In this document: in pieces, positions 1 to 11,689 of the stretch
Layout of the letters: the number at the start of each line of letters is the position of its first letter
Numbering within the stretch: position 1 is the stretch's first letter
Assembly (NCBI RefSeq): GCF_018991925.1
Contig: NW_024737042.1
Span: 16,247,504-16,311,503 of the forward strand
Length of the DNA: 64,000 bases
Reading direction: 5' to 3'
DNA from: Homarus americanus
Lineage: Eukaryota; Arthropoda; Malacostraca; Decapoda; Nephropidae
The notes under the pieces: model-generated
The model's database searches: none
What the model was told of the DNA's origin: nothing
The model's input: only the letters and a program-made list of their open reading frames with translations
Translations under genes and position numbers: made by a program

Positions 1-175
1 GGGTGGGACGCACAGGTAGTGGGTGGGTGGTGCAGGTGTCAGGGTAAGGTACAGGTGTCGGTGGTGAGCTAAACACCTGTTATCAACTCCTATAACCACA
101 CACCACAAAGGGAATCGTCATGAATTTCTCTGACGGTAATGCAGATACTTTCATAAATCACATATGGTCTGATGG
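1..175. other. flank of the first minisatellite, no gene
   Basis: G-rich lead-in with GGTGTC/GGTGGG motifs for about 70 bases, followed by ordinary sequence. I see no coding signal. Confidence 0.5.
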
Positions 176-3100
176 TTGTGTTATGTAGTGTTTAATGGTG
201 CTGTTCTGTATGGTGCTGCGTGTGTTTGGTTGTGTGTGGTGTGTTTGCTGTGTGGTGTATGTGTTGGTTGTAGCCGTGTGTGTTTGGTTGTGTGCTGCAT
301 GTGTTTGGTTGTGTGGTGTGTGTTTGGTTGTGTGGTGGTGTATGTTTGGTTGTGGGCTGTGTGTGTGTTTGGTTGTGTGGGTGTGTGTGTGTTTGGTTGG
401 AGTGGCGTGTGTTTTGGTTGTGTGGTGTGTGTGTGTTTGGTTGAGTGGCGTGTGTGTTTGGTTGTGTGGTGTGTGTTTGGTTGTGTGCTGTGTGTGTGTG
501 TTTGGCTGGGTGAGCTGTGTGTGTTTGGTTGTGTGCTGTGTGTGTTTAGTTGTGTGCTGTGTGTGGCTTGGTTGTGTGCTGTGTGTGTTTGATTGCGTGC
601 TGTGTGTGTGTGTTTGGTTGTGTGGTGTGTGTGCTTGGTTGTGTGCTGTGTGTGTTTGGTTGTGTGCTGTTTTGTGCTTGGTTGTGTGCTGTGTGTGTTT
701 GGTTGTGTGCTGTGTGTGTTTGGTTGTGTGGTGTGTGTGTGTTTGGTTGTGTGGTGTGTGTGTTTTATTGTGTGCTGTGTGTGTGTTTACTGTGTGCTGT
801 GTGTTTGGTTGTGTGGTGTGTGTGTTTGATTGTGTGCTGTGTGTGTTTGGTTGTGTGCTGTGTGTGTTTGGTTGTGGGCTGTGTGTGTTTGGTTGTGTGC
901 TGTGTGTGTGTTTGGTTGTGTGTGTGTGTTTGATTGTGTGCTGTGTGTGTTTATTGTCTGCTGTGTGTGTTTGGTTGTGGGCTGTGTGTGCTTGGTTGTG
1001 TGCTGTGTGCGTGTTTGGTTGTGTGCTGTGTGTGTTTGGTTGTGTGCTGTGTGTGTTTGGTTGTGTGGTGTGTGTGTTTACTGTGTGCTGTGTGTGTTTG
1101 GTTGCCTGCTGTGTGTGTTTGGTTGTGGGCTGTGTGTGCTTGGTTGTGTGCTGTGTGCGTGTTTGCTGTGTGCTGTGTGTGTGTTTGATTGTGTGCTGTG
1201 TGTGTGTTTGGTTGTGTGGTGTGTGTGTGTTTGATTGTGTGCTGTGTGCGTGTTTGGTTGTGTGGTGTGTGTGTTTGGTTGTGGGCTGTGTGTGTTTGTT
1301 GTGTGCTGTGTGTGTTTGGTTGTGTGCTGTGTGTGTTTGGTTGTGTGCTGTGTGTGTGCTTGGGGTGTGTGTGGGTGTGTGTTTGGTTGTGTGCTGTGTG
1401 TGCTTGGGTGTGTGGTGTGTGTGTGTGCTCGCTGTGCTGTGTGTGTTTGGTTGTGTGGTGTGTGTGTGTTTTCATTGTGTGCTGTGTGTGTGTTTGATTG
1501 TGTGCTGTGTGTGTTGGTTGTGTGGTGTGTGTGTGTTTGATTGTGTGCTGTGTGTGTGTTTGGTTGTCTGCTGTGTGTGTGTTTGGTTGTGGGCTGTGTG
1601 TGTTTTTGGTTGTGTGCTGTGTGTGTGTTTGGTTGTGTGCTGTGTGTGTTTGATTGTGTGTGTGTGTGTTTGGTTGTGGGCTGTGTGTGTTTGGTTGTGT
1701 GCTGTGTGTGTTTGGTTGTGTGCTGTGTGTGTTTGATTGTGTGCTGTGTGTGTTTGGTTGTGTGGTGTGTGTGTGTTTGGTTGTGTGGTGTGTGTGTTTG
1801 GTTGTGTGGGTGTGTGTGTTTGGTTGTGTGCTGTGTGTGTGTTTGGTTGTGTGCTGTGTGTGTTTGGTTGTGTTCTGTGTGTGTTTGGTTGTGTTCTGTG
1901 TGTGTTTGGTTGTGTCTTGTGTGTGTGTGTTTGGTTGTGTGCTGTGTGTTTGGTTGTGTGCTGTGTTGTTTGGTTGTGTGGTGTGTGTGTGTTTGATTGT
2001 GTGCTGTGTGTGTTTGATTGTGTGCTGTGTGTGTTTGGTTGTGTGCTGTGCGTGTTTGGTTGTGTGCTGTGTGTGTTTGGTTGTGTGCTGTGTGTGTGTT
2101 TGATTGTGTGCTGTGTGTGTTTGGTTGTGTGGTGTGTGTGTTTGGCTGTGCTGTGTGTATGTGTGGTTGTGTGCTGTGTATGTTTGGTTGTGTGCTGTGT
2201 GTGTTTGGTTGTGTGCTGTGTGTTGTTGTTTGTTGTGTGCTGTGTGTGTGTTTGGTTGTGTGCTGTGTATGTTTGGTTGTGTGGTGTGTGTGTTTGATTG
2301 TGTGCTGTGTGTGTTTGGTTGTCTGCTGTGTGTGCTTGCTGTGGGCTGTGTGTGTTTGCTGTGTGCTGTGTGTGTTTCTGGTTGTGTGCTGTGTGTTTGA
2401 TTGTGTGCTGTGTGTGTTTGGTTGTGGGCTGTGTGTGTTTGGTTGTGTGCTGTGTGTGTTTGGTTGTGTGTGTGGTGTGTGTGTTTGGTTGTGTGCTGTG
2501 TGTGTTTCTAGTTGTGTGCTGTGTGTGTGTTTGGTTGTGTTCTGTGTGTGTTTGGTTGTGTTCTGTGTGTGTTTGGTTTGCGTTCTGTGTGTGTTTGGTT
2601 GTGTGCTGTGTGTGTTTGGTTGTGTGCTGTGTGTGTTGTTTGGTTGTGCGGTGTGTGCGTGTTTGGTTGTGTGCTGTTTGTGTTTGGTTGTGTGGTGTGT
2701 GTGTTTGGTTGTGTGCTGTGTGTGTTTGGTTGTCTGCTGTGTGTGTTTGGTTGTGTGCTGTGTGTGTTTGGTTGTGTGCTGTGTGTGTTTGATTGTGTGC
2801 TGTGTGTGTGTTTGATTGTGTGCTGTGTGTGTTTGGTTGTGTGGTGTGTGTGTTTGGTTGTGTGGTGTGTGTGTGTTTGGTTGTGTGCTGTGTGTGTGTT
2901 TGGTTGTGTGCTGTGGTTGTGTGCTGTGTGTGTGTTTGATTGTGTGCTGTGTGTGTTTGATTGTGTGCTGTGTGTGTTTTGGTTGTGTGGTGTGTGTGTT
3001 TGGTTGTGTGGTGTGTGTGTTTGGTTGTGTGCTGTGTGTGTTTGGTTGTGTGCTGTGTGTGTTTGGTTGTGTGTGCTTGTGTGTGTTGGTTGTGTTCTGT

Positions 3101-6100
3101 GTGTGTTTGTGTTCTGTGTGTGTTTAGTTTGTGTTCTGTGTGTGTTTTGGTTTGTGTGTGCTGTGTGTTGTTTGGTTGTGTGGTGTGTGTGTGTTTGATT
3201 GTGTGCTGTGTGTGTTTGATTGTGTGCTGTGTGTGTTTGGTTGTGTGCTGTGTGTGTTTGGTTGTGTGCTGTGTGTGTTTGGTTGTGTGCTGTGTGTGTT
3301 TGATTGTGTGCTGTGTGTGTTTGGTTGTGTGTGGTGTGTGTGTTTTGTTTGTGTGTTGTGTGTGTTTGGTTGTGTGCTGTGTGTGTTTGGTTGTGTTCTG
3401 TGTGTGTTTGGTTGTGTGCTGTGTGTTTGGTTGTGTGCTGTGTGTTGTTGGTTGTGTGTGTGTGTGTTTGGTTGTGTGCTGTGTATGTTTGGTTGTGTGC
3501 TGTGTGTGTTTGGTTGTGTGGTGTGTGTGTGTTTGATTGTGTGCTGTGTGTGTTTGGTTGTGTGCATGTGTGTTTGGTTTGTGTGTGTGGTGTGTGTGTT
3601 TTGATTGTGTTCTGTGTGTGTGTTTGGTTTGTCTGCTGTGTGTGTTTGGTTTGTGTGCTGTGTGTGTTTGGTTGTGTGGCTGTGTGTGTTTGGTTTGTGT
3701 GCTATGTGTGTTTGGTTGTGTGCTGTGTGTTTGGTTGTGTGCTGTGTGTGTTTGGTTGTGTGCTGTGTGTGTTTGATTGTGTGCTGTGTGTGTTTGGTTG
3801 TGTGTGGTGTGTGTGTTTTAGTTTATGTGTTGTGTGTGTTTGGTTGTGTGCTGTGTGTGTTTGGTTGTGTTCTGTGTGTGTTTGGTTGTGTGCTGTGTGT
3901 TTGGTTGTGTGCTGTGTGTTGTTGGTTGTGTGTGTGTGTGTTTGGTTGTGTGCTGTGTATGTTTGGTTGTGTGCTGTGTGTGTTTGGTTTGTGTGGTGTG
4001 TGTGTGTTTGATTGTGTGCTGTGTGTGTTTGGTTGTGTGCATGTGTGTTTGGTTTGTGTGTGTGGTGTGTGTGTTTTGATTGTGTTCTGTGTGTGTGTTT
4101 GGTTTGTCTGCTGTGTGTGTTTGGTTTGTGTGCTGTGTGTGTTTGGTTGTGTGTGCTGTGTGTGTTTGGTTTGTGTGCTATGTGTGTTTGGTTGTGTGCT
4201 GTGTGTGTGTTTGGTTGTGTGCTGTGTGTGTTTGGTTTGTGTGTGTTGTGTGTGTTTGGACATGTGCTGTGTGTGTTTGGGTGTGGTGTGTGTGTGTGTT
4301 TGGTTGTGTGGCGTGTGTGTTTGGTTGTGTGTTGTGTGTTTGGTTGTGTGCTGTGTGTGTTTGGTTGTGTGGTGTGTGTGTTTGGTTGTGTGTTGTGTGT
4401 GTTTGGTTATTGTGCTGTGTGTGTTTGGCTGTGTGCTGTGTGTGTTTGGTTGTGTGCTGTGTGTGTTTATTTGTGTGCTGTGTGTGTTTGTTTGTGTGGT
4501 GTGTGTGTTTGTTTTGTGTGTGTGGTGTGTGTGTTTGTTTGTGTGGTGTGTGTGTTTGGTTGTGTGCTGTGTGTGTTTGGTTGTGTGCTGTGTGTGTTTG
4601 GTTTGTGTGTGCTCTGTGTGTTTGGTTGTGTGCTGTGTGTGTGTTTACAGTTTGTGGGCTGTGTGTGTGTTTGGTTGTGTGCTGTGTGTGTGTGTTTGGT
4701 TGTCTGCTGTGTGTGTTTGGTTGTGGGCTGTGTGTGTTTGGTTGTGTGCTGTGTGTGTGTTTGGTTGTGCTGTGTGTGTTTGATTGTGTGCTGTGTGTGT
4801 GTTTGGTTTGTGTGGGCTGTGTGTGTTTGGTTGTGTGCTGTGTGTGTTTGGTTTATTGTGGTGTGTGTGTTTGGTTTGTGTGCTGTGTGTGTTTGGTTGT
4901 GTGCTGTGTGTGTTTGGTTGTGTTCTGTGTGTGTTTGGTTTGTGTTCTGTGTGTGTGTGTTTGGTTGTGTTCTGTGTGTGTTGGTTGTGTGCTGTGTGTG
5001 TGTGTTTGGTTGTGCTGTGTGTTGTTTGGTTGTGTGGTGTGTGCGTGTTTGGTTATTATTACTGTTTACTTGTTTGGTTGTGTGGAGTGTGTGTGTTTGG
5101 TTTATTGTGCTGTGTGTGTGTGTTTGGTTGTCTGCTGTGTGTGTTTGGTTGTGTGCTGTGTGTGTTTGGTTGTGTACTGTGTGTGTTTGATTGTGTGCTG
5201 TGTGTGTTTGATTGTGTGCTGTGTGTGTTTGGTTTGTGTGGTGTGTGTGTTTGGTTTGTGTGGTGTGTGTGTTTGGTTTGTGTGCTGTGTGTGTTTGGTT
5301 GTGTGCTGTGTGTGTTTGGTTGTGTGCTGTGTGTGTTTGGTTGTGTTCTGTGTGTGTTTAGTTTGTGTTCTGTGTGTGTTTTAGTTTGTGTTCCTGTGTG
5401 TTTGGTTGTGTGCTGTGTGTTGTTTGGTTGTGTGGTGTGTGTGTTTGATTGTGTGCTGTGTGTGTTTGATTGTGTGCTGTGTGTGTTTTGGTTGTGTGTG
5501 TGTGTGTGTGTTTGGTTGTGTGCTGTGTGTGTTTGGTTGTGTGCTGTGTGTGTTTGATTGTGTGCTGTGTGTGTGTTTGGTTGTGTGGTGTGTGTGTGTT
5601 TGGTTATGTTGTGTGTGTTTGGTTGTGTGCTGTGTGTGTTTGGTTGTGTTCTGTGTGTGTGTTTGAGTTTGTGTGCTGTGTGTGTTTTGGTTGTGTGCTG
5701 TGTGTTGTTTGGTTGTGCTGTGTGTGTTTGGTTGTGTGCTGTGTATGACACAGTTTGTGTGCTGTGTGTGTTTAGTTTGTGGTGTGTGTGTTTGATTGTG
5801 TGCTGTGTGTGTTTAGTTTGTGTGCTGTGTGTGTTTGGTTGTGTGGTGTGTGTGTTTGATTGTGTTCTGTGTGTGTTTGGTTACTGTGTGTTTGGTTGTG
5901 TGCTGTGTGTTTGGTTGTGTGCTGTGTGTGTTTAGTTTGTGTACTATGTGTGTTTGGTTGTGTGCTGTGTGTGTTTGGTTGTGTGCTGTGTGTGTTTTGG
6001 TTGTGTGTTGTGTGTGTGTTTGGTTGTGTGCTGTGTGTGTTTGGGTGTTGTGGGTGTGTGTGTGTTTGGTTTGTGTGGCGTGTGTGTTTGGTTGTGTGTT

Positions 6101-6758
6101 GTGTGTTTGGTTGTGTGCTGTGTGTGTTTGGGTTTGTGTGAGGTGTGTGTGTTTGGTTGTGTGTTGTGTGTGTTGGTTTGTGTGCTGTGTGTCTTGGCTG
6201 TGTGCTGTGTGTGTTTGGTTGTGTGCTGTGTGTTTGGTTGTGCTGTGTGTGTTTGTGTGTGGTGTGTGTGTTTGTTTTGTGTGGTGTGTGTGTTTGGTTT
6301 GTGCTGTGTGTGTTTGGTTTGTGTGCTGTGTGTGTTGGTTCTGTGTGCTGTGTGTGTGTTTGGTTGTGTGCTCTGTGTGTTTGGTTGTGTGCACATGTGT
6401 GTGTTTGGTTGTGTGCTGTGTGTGTTTGGTTGTGTGCTGTGTGTGTTTGGCTGTGTGCTGTGTGTGTTTTGGTTGTGTGCTGTGTGTGTTTGGTTTGTGT
6501 GCTGTGTGTGTGTTTGTTTGTGTGGTGTGTGTGTTTGTTTTATTGGTGTGTGTGTTTGGTTTGTGTGCTGTGTTTGGTTGTGTGCATGTGTGTTTGGTTG
6601 TGTGGTGTGTGTGTTTGGTTGTGCTGTGTGTATTTTGATTGTGTGGTGTGTGTGTTTGGTTTGTGTGGTGTGTGTGTTTGGTTGTGTGTGGTGTGTGTGT
6701 TTGGGGTTGTGTGCTGTGTGTGTTTGTGTGGTGTGTATGATTGGTTTGTGTGTTATAA
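176..6758. repeat. GT-rich minisatellite array, about 6.6 kb, 21-bp basic unit
   Basis: The plus strand is almost purely G and T. It is a tandem repeat whose basic unit is TGTGTGTTTGGTTGTGTGCTG (split: TGTGTG-TTTGG-TTGTGTG-CTG). Common variants gain or lose a TG step, change CTG to GTG or TTCTG, or turn TTTGG into TTTGA. Because 21 is a multiple of three and the unit has no in-frame stop, open frames of up to about 510 codons appear on the plus strand with cysteine/valine heptads, and His/Thr frames appear on the minus strand. These are by-products of the repeat, not genes. No promoter or unique coding sequence lies inside. Confidence 0.95.
3310..4180. repeat. higher-order duplication inside the GT array, period about 474 bp
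   Basis: Rare variant units recur in the same order about 474 bases apart. The string GCTGTGTGTTGTTGG occurs near 3437 and again near 3911. The TGTGCATGTGTG unit near 3560 recurs near 4037, each followed by the same TTTTGATTGTGTTCTG unit. A segment of some 20 units has therefore been tandemly duplicated. Confidence 0.75.
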
Positions 6759-6763
6759 ATGGA

Positions 6764-6850
6764 AAGGTCGGTGAGTGGAATTCGGTGGGTGAGTGGGTCG
6801 GTGGGTAGAGTGGGTCGGTGGTGGTGGGTCTAGGTGGGTGAGTGGGTAAT
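6764..6850 (+). other. G-rich segment with a canonical G-quadruplex pattern
   Basis: Four GGG runs at 6787-6789, 6795-6797, 6803-6805 and 6812-6814 are separated by loops of 5, 5 and 6 bases, which satisfies the G3-N1-7 pattern on the plus strand. More GGG runs follow up to 6847. The segment sits between the two large minisatellites and looks like a degenerate GGTGGGTGAGT repeat. Confidence 0.7.
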
Positions 6851-6904
6851 GTTGCTGTTGTTTTTATTTGTGTTGGCTAATTCATTCCCGAGACTCCATT
6901 TATT

Positions 6905-9217
6905 TATTTATTTATTTATTTCAAGGGGTTAGATCATCATAGTCAAGAGTTAATTCATCATACTCATGGGTTAAATGTCATACTCAAGGGTTAAATCATC
7001 TTACTCGCCAGGTTAATCATCATACTCAGGGTTAAATCATCATACTCATGGGTTAAATCATCATACTCAGAGGGTTAAATCCTCATACTCAGGGGTTAAA
7101 TCATCATACTCAGGGATTTAATCATAATGCTCAAGAGGTTAAATCATAATACTCAGGGTTAAATCATCATGCTTCAGGGGTTGAATCATAATGCTCAGAG
7201 TTAAATCATAATACTCAAGGGGTTAAATGTCATACACAGAGGTTAAATCATCATACTCAAGAGGTTAAATCCTCATACTCAAGGGTTAAATCATCATACT
7301 CAGAGGTTAAATCATCATACTCAAGAGGTTAAATTCTCATACTCAAGGTTAAATCATCATACTCACGGGGTTGAAGATCATAATGCTCAAGGTTTAAATC
7401 ATAATACTCGAGGTTAAATAAGCATCAAACTCATGGGTTAAATCATCATACTCAGGGTTAAATCATCATACTCAAGGGGTTAAATCATCATACTCAAGGG
7501 GTTGAATCATATTGCTCAGAGGTTAAATCATAATACTCAAGGGGTTAAATCATCAAACTCATGGGTTAAATCATCATACTCAGGGGTTAAATCCATCATA
7601 CTCATGGGGTTAAATCATCATACTCAGAGGGTTAAATCATCATACTCAGAGTTAATCGTCATACTCGAGGTTAAATCATCTCATGTACTCAGGGGGTTGA
7701 ATCATAATGCTCAGGGGTTAAATCCTTAATACTCAGAGGGTTTAATTCATCATACTCCAGGGGTTAAATAATCATACTCGAGGTTGAATCATAACATGCT
7801 CAGAGGTTAAATCATCATACTCAAGAGGATAAATCATCATGCTCAAGGGTTAAGTCATCATCTGCTCATGGGTTAAATCATCATACTCAAGGGTTAAATC
7901 ATCATACTCATGGGGTTAAATCTCATCATACTCAAAGGTTAAATCATCATACTCAGGGGATAAATCATCATACTCAAGAGGTTAAATCATCATACTCAAG
8001 AGTTAAATCATCATACTCATGGTTAAATCATCATACTCAAGGGTTAAATCATCATACTCCCTTGGGGATAAATCATCATACTCAAGGGGGTTAAATCTCA
8101 TCATACTCATGGGTTAAATCATCATCATACTCAGAGGTTAAATCTCATACTCAAGGGGTTAAATCATCATACTCAGGGTTGAATCATAATGCTCAAGAGG
8201 TTAAATCATAATACTCAAGGGGTTAAATCATCAAACTCATGAGGTTAAATCATCATACTCAGAGGTTAAATCCTCATACTCAAGGGGTTAAATCATCATA
8301 CTCAAGGGTTGAATATAATGCTCAAGAGGTTAAAATCCATAACCACTCAAGGGGGTTAAATCATCATACTCAGGGTTAAATCATCATACTCAAGAGGTTA
8401 AATCCTCATACTCAGGGGTTAAATCATCATACTCAAGAGGTTAAATCATTATACTCAAGAGGTTAAATCCTCATACTCAAGGGGTTAAATCATCATACTC
8501 AAGGGGTTGAATCATATTAACCAAGAGGTTAAATCATAATACTCAGGGTTAAATCATCAAACTCATGGGTTAAATCATCATTCTCAAGGGGTTAAATCAT
8601 CATACTCTCAAGATTTAAATCATCATACTCAAGGGTTGAATCATAATGCTCAAGAGGTTAAATCATAATACTCAAGGGGTTAAATCATCAAACTCATGGG
8701 TTAAATCATATACTCAAGGGGTTAAATCATAGTACTCCATGGGGTTAAATCATCATACTCAAGAGGTTAAATCATCATACTCCAAGGGGTTAATCATCAT
8801 ACTTTCAAGAGGTTAAATCATCATACTCAAGAGGTTAAATCCTCATACTCAAGGGTTAAATCATCATACTCAAGGGGTTGAATCATCATACTCAAGGGGT
8901 TAAATCGTCATACTCAAGGGGTTAAATCATGATGCTCAAGTTAAATCATCATACTTAAGGGGTTAAATCATCATACTCAAGGGTTAGTCATAATACTCAA
9001 GGTTATATCGTCATACTCAAGGGGTTAAATCATGATACTTAGAAGTTAAATCATCATACTTAAGGGGTTAAATCATCATACTCAAGGGGTTGAATCATAA
9101 TGCTCAAGAGGTTAAATCATAATACTCAAGGATTATATCGTCATACTCAAGGGGTTAAATCATAATGCTCAAGAAGTTAAATCGTCATACTCAAGGGGTT
9201 AAATTATGATACTCAAC
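6905..9217. repeat. minisatellite array, about 2.3 kb, 22-bp unit
   Basis: Roughly a hundred tandem copies of a unit close to GGTTAAATCATCATACTCAA plus GG. A variant, GTTGAATCATAATGCTC, returns at irregular intervals (near 7172, 7502, 7690, 8166, 8305, 8633, 9085) and is usually followed by ATAATACTC and ATCAAACTC variants. This gives a loose higher-order structure of several units. The 60-75 codon open frames inside it are repeat artefacts. Confidence 0.95.
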
Positions 9218-9845
9218 ATCGATTAACAATACAAAACATTTCAAACAAAACAACACAATGTAATCAATCTATTATGGTCTAAAAATACTCAATTGTTTAT
9301 TTGTTTCTGTTTTTGTTTTGTGTTTATAGAATATTGACTCAAGAGGGTAAACAAGGTGTTTATTGACGCAATATTAACTCACAAACTTACAGTGATGAAA
9401 ATTAAACATAAATTCTTAAATTCTTCACTTTTCAGATTGTTGCTGTAACTGATTGCAGGTGACGAGAATACAGTAAGTACAGTACCTTGTTTATCTTCAA
9501 GTTATTGAGGCTATGACAGGAAAAAACATCTCCATTGGTTTTTCTTGTTGTGTTTTTTGTTATTTAAACCAGCTCTTGTATATAAACCAGCTCTAGGGAT
9601 TAGGATACGATACTGTGTTTTTTTAAAGTCTTGTTGTATATAGAAAATGTGACTATTTCATGTACTGCTCTGTACTGTGTGGTCGATCTTACCCCCAGTC
9701 CACTAAACTTCCCTTATAAACAACGTGTAGTCTGCCACACATACAGTGATACGTACATAGTGAGGACACGTTGTAATGTTGTCTTCTTTGTGTTGCTAAA
9801 TAATGTGTGTGGCGCATAGTGTAGTGTAGGGGGGTGGAAGGAGGC
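9218..9845. other. AT-rich intergenic sequence, nothing recognised
   Basis: Unique-looking sequence between two arrays. The only open frame (9631-9819) has no recognisable product. Confidence 0.5.
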
Positions 9846-10130
9846 GCCTAGTATAGAATGTGTAGACGGCGTTTAGTGTGAATGGGCGGCGTCTAGTGTG
9901 TATGGACGGCGTCTAGTGTGTATGGGCGGCGTCTAGTGTGTGTGTGTGTGTAGGCAGCCTTTAGTGAGTGTGGGAGGCGTCTAGTGTGTGTGGGCGGCGT
10001 CTAGTATGTGTGTGGGCGGCATCTAGTGTGTGTGTGGGCGGCGTCTAGTGTGTGTGTGGGCGGCCTCTACTGTAGGTGGGCGGCCTTTAGTGAGTGTGGG
10101 CGGCTTTTAGTGTGTGTGGGCGGCTGCGGT
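9846..10130. repeat. minisatellite, unit GGGCGGCGTCTAGTGTGTGT
   Basis: About a dozen copies of a 20-26-bp unit. Length varies mainly through the number of TG steps after GTCTAG, with GTC/CTT/ATC substitutions. Confidence 0.9.
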
Positions 10131-10290
10131 ATTCATTGTATAAACTGAATGCCTCCCGTATAGGTCATTAGTTTTACACAGTCCTTCCCACGTTCATCTA
10201 TCAATACCTGTCAATTTTACCTGTACACCACGCTAATAGACGTACGTGAACGTGGACACCGCGAACATGGACGCACATAGAACGTATACA

Positions 10291-10304
10291 CTGATAATTA
10301 TCAG
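10291..10304. other. 14-bp perfect palindrome
   Basis: CTGATAATTATCAG equals its own reverse complement. It lies 5 bases from the 40-bp palindrome. Confidence 0.8.
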
Positions 10305-10309
10305 TATAT

Positions 10310-10349
10310 ACGTCCATGAGAGTCTATTATAATAGACTCTCATGGACGT
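10310..10349. other. 40-bp perfect palindrome
   Basis: The left half ACGTCCATGAGAGTCTATTA is followed directly by its exact reverse complement, with no spacer. Pairing stops at the next base on each side. It could extrude a cruciform, or be the relic of a palindromic insertion. No coding sequence surrounds it. Confidence 0.9.
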
Positions 10350-10851
10350 GCACTCGATTTAACTGAACTCTTATCATATTGACCAAAGTCACTACTTACC
10401 AGACCCTTCAATTACCAATCAGCTTGAGTCACTTACCGTCCAGCCAAGGCCACTTCCCGCCGGTAAGTGGCTAAGTGGTAATTTCACTCAGATCTGAACT
10501 ATAGTATTAGTCTCGTTGTGTTGTGTCCTGACCTCACAACACCTTACCTTGCACTAGCCTGACAAAGCCACAATATTAAAGTCTGCACAACCATCCCTGT
10601 AAATAACATGGTGACAGCTAAATAAACAAAGTAAACAAATAACGATAATAAAAGCTCAATAACAAAAGGTAAACAAAATAAATGACAGTAAATATACATG
10701 GGAAAATGTATTTACAGAAAATGGTGCAAACTTTTACTTTTATATTTTTATCCTCTTCGCCACTGATCGGCTCGTTTGCCGCTTCGGCGATCGGTCACGT
10801 CTCTGATTACTTTTCTTTTTCATTTATCTTCTTCACCAAAAGATCCGCTCG

Positions 10852-11505
10852 CTAGCCGCCCGGGCGATCGGTCACGTCTCTGTCACGCACTGTTGGCAAA
10901 TAATGGGCATGCATCGGCTCCTGAATGTACCTGAGCCCGCTCCAGTGTTGGTCAAGTCTTGTCTTCAAAGAGCTCACACTCGGTGCCGTCACAACACTCT
11001 CTGGTATATTGTTCCAAGAGTTTACAACCCTCAGTCCGAAAAAGTTTGCCCTCACAATTTTCTGGACTTGCGACTTCTTCAATCTTGAGCTGTGACCCCT
11101 TGTGGGGCGAGCGTCCGTCAGCTCCAAGTAAGGACACTCGACTGAGTAGTGCCCCCTGAGATGCTTATACACCTCAACTAGGTTCCCCCTTGCCCGTCTG
11201 TAGTATAAGCTAGGCAAGTTCAGGCACTCCAATCTCTCAGGGTAGCTGAGGTGCCGAAGTACAGGCACCAATCTGGTGGCCCTCCTTTGAACATTTTCAA
11301 CCAACTGACAGTCTCTAGCATATCTCGAGGACCAGACAGGGTGACAGTACTCCAGATGGGGAAGCACTTCACTCCTGAAGATCGTTACGAGGGACGGACC
11401 GTCTAGATATCTGAACGACCTTCTTATAAGACCCAATAATGTATTTGCCTGGTTTACCTTCTTCTCGCAATGGCCCGAGAACTTCAGCTCATTGTCAACA
11501 TACAC
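10852..11505 (-). pseudogene. family-2 ORF2 C-terminal region
   Basis: 217 codons open: MYVDNELKFSGHCEKKVNQA, then PHLEYCHPVWSS, VQRRATRLVP, YYRRARGNLVEVYK and VNSWNNIPESVV. This pattern, ending in a VxxWNxLP block, is the usual thumb/C-terminal extension of CR1-clade ORF2 proteins. It is the longest undamaged part of this copy. Confidence 0.85.
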
Positions 11506-11689
11506 ACCTAGGTCCTTCTCACATTCAGTCTCAACTAGTGCAGTTTCTTCATCCCGTTAGGACATTTGATACGCCTCCTTACCGTTGGTACGCCCCAGGG
11601 GCATCCTCTTACACTTCGTGACATTGAATCTCAGCAGCCATTTCTTCGACCATTCCTGGAGCCCACAGAGGTCCTTCTGCAGCTCTTCA

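Larger units (their letters stand above)
10131..10740. other. unassigned sequence around the palindromes
   Basis: Apart from the two palindromes there is no open frame or repeat that I recognise. The stretch after 10600 is AT-rich. Confidence 0.4.

Noticed and set aside
195..1736. 513-codon Cys/Val-rich open frame, and many similar frames of up to 434 codons to 6.8 kb
   Set aside because: Produced by a 21-bp tandem repeat without stop codons. The same heptad appears in all three plus frames, and there is no unique sequence.
951..6396. His/Thr/Gln-rich minus-strand open frames
   Set aside because: Antisense of the same minisatellite.
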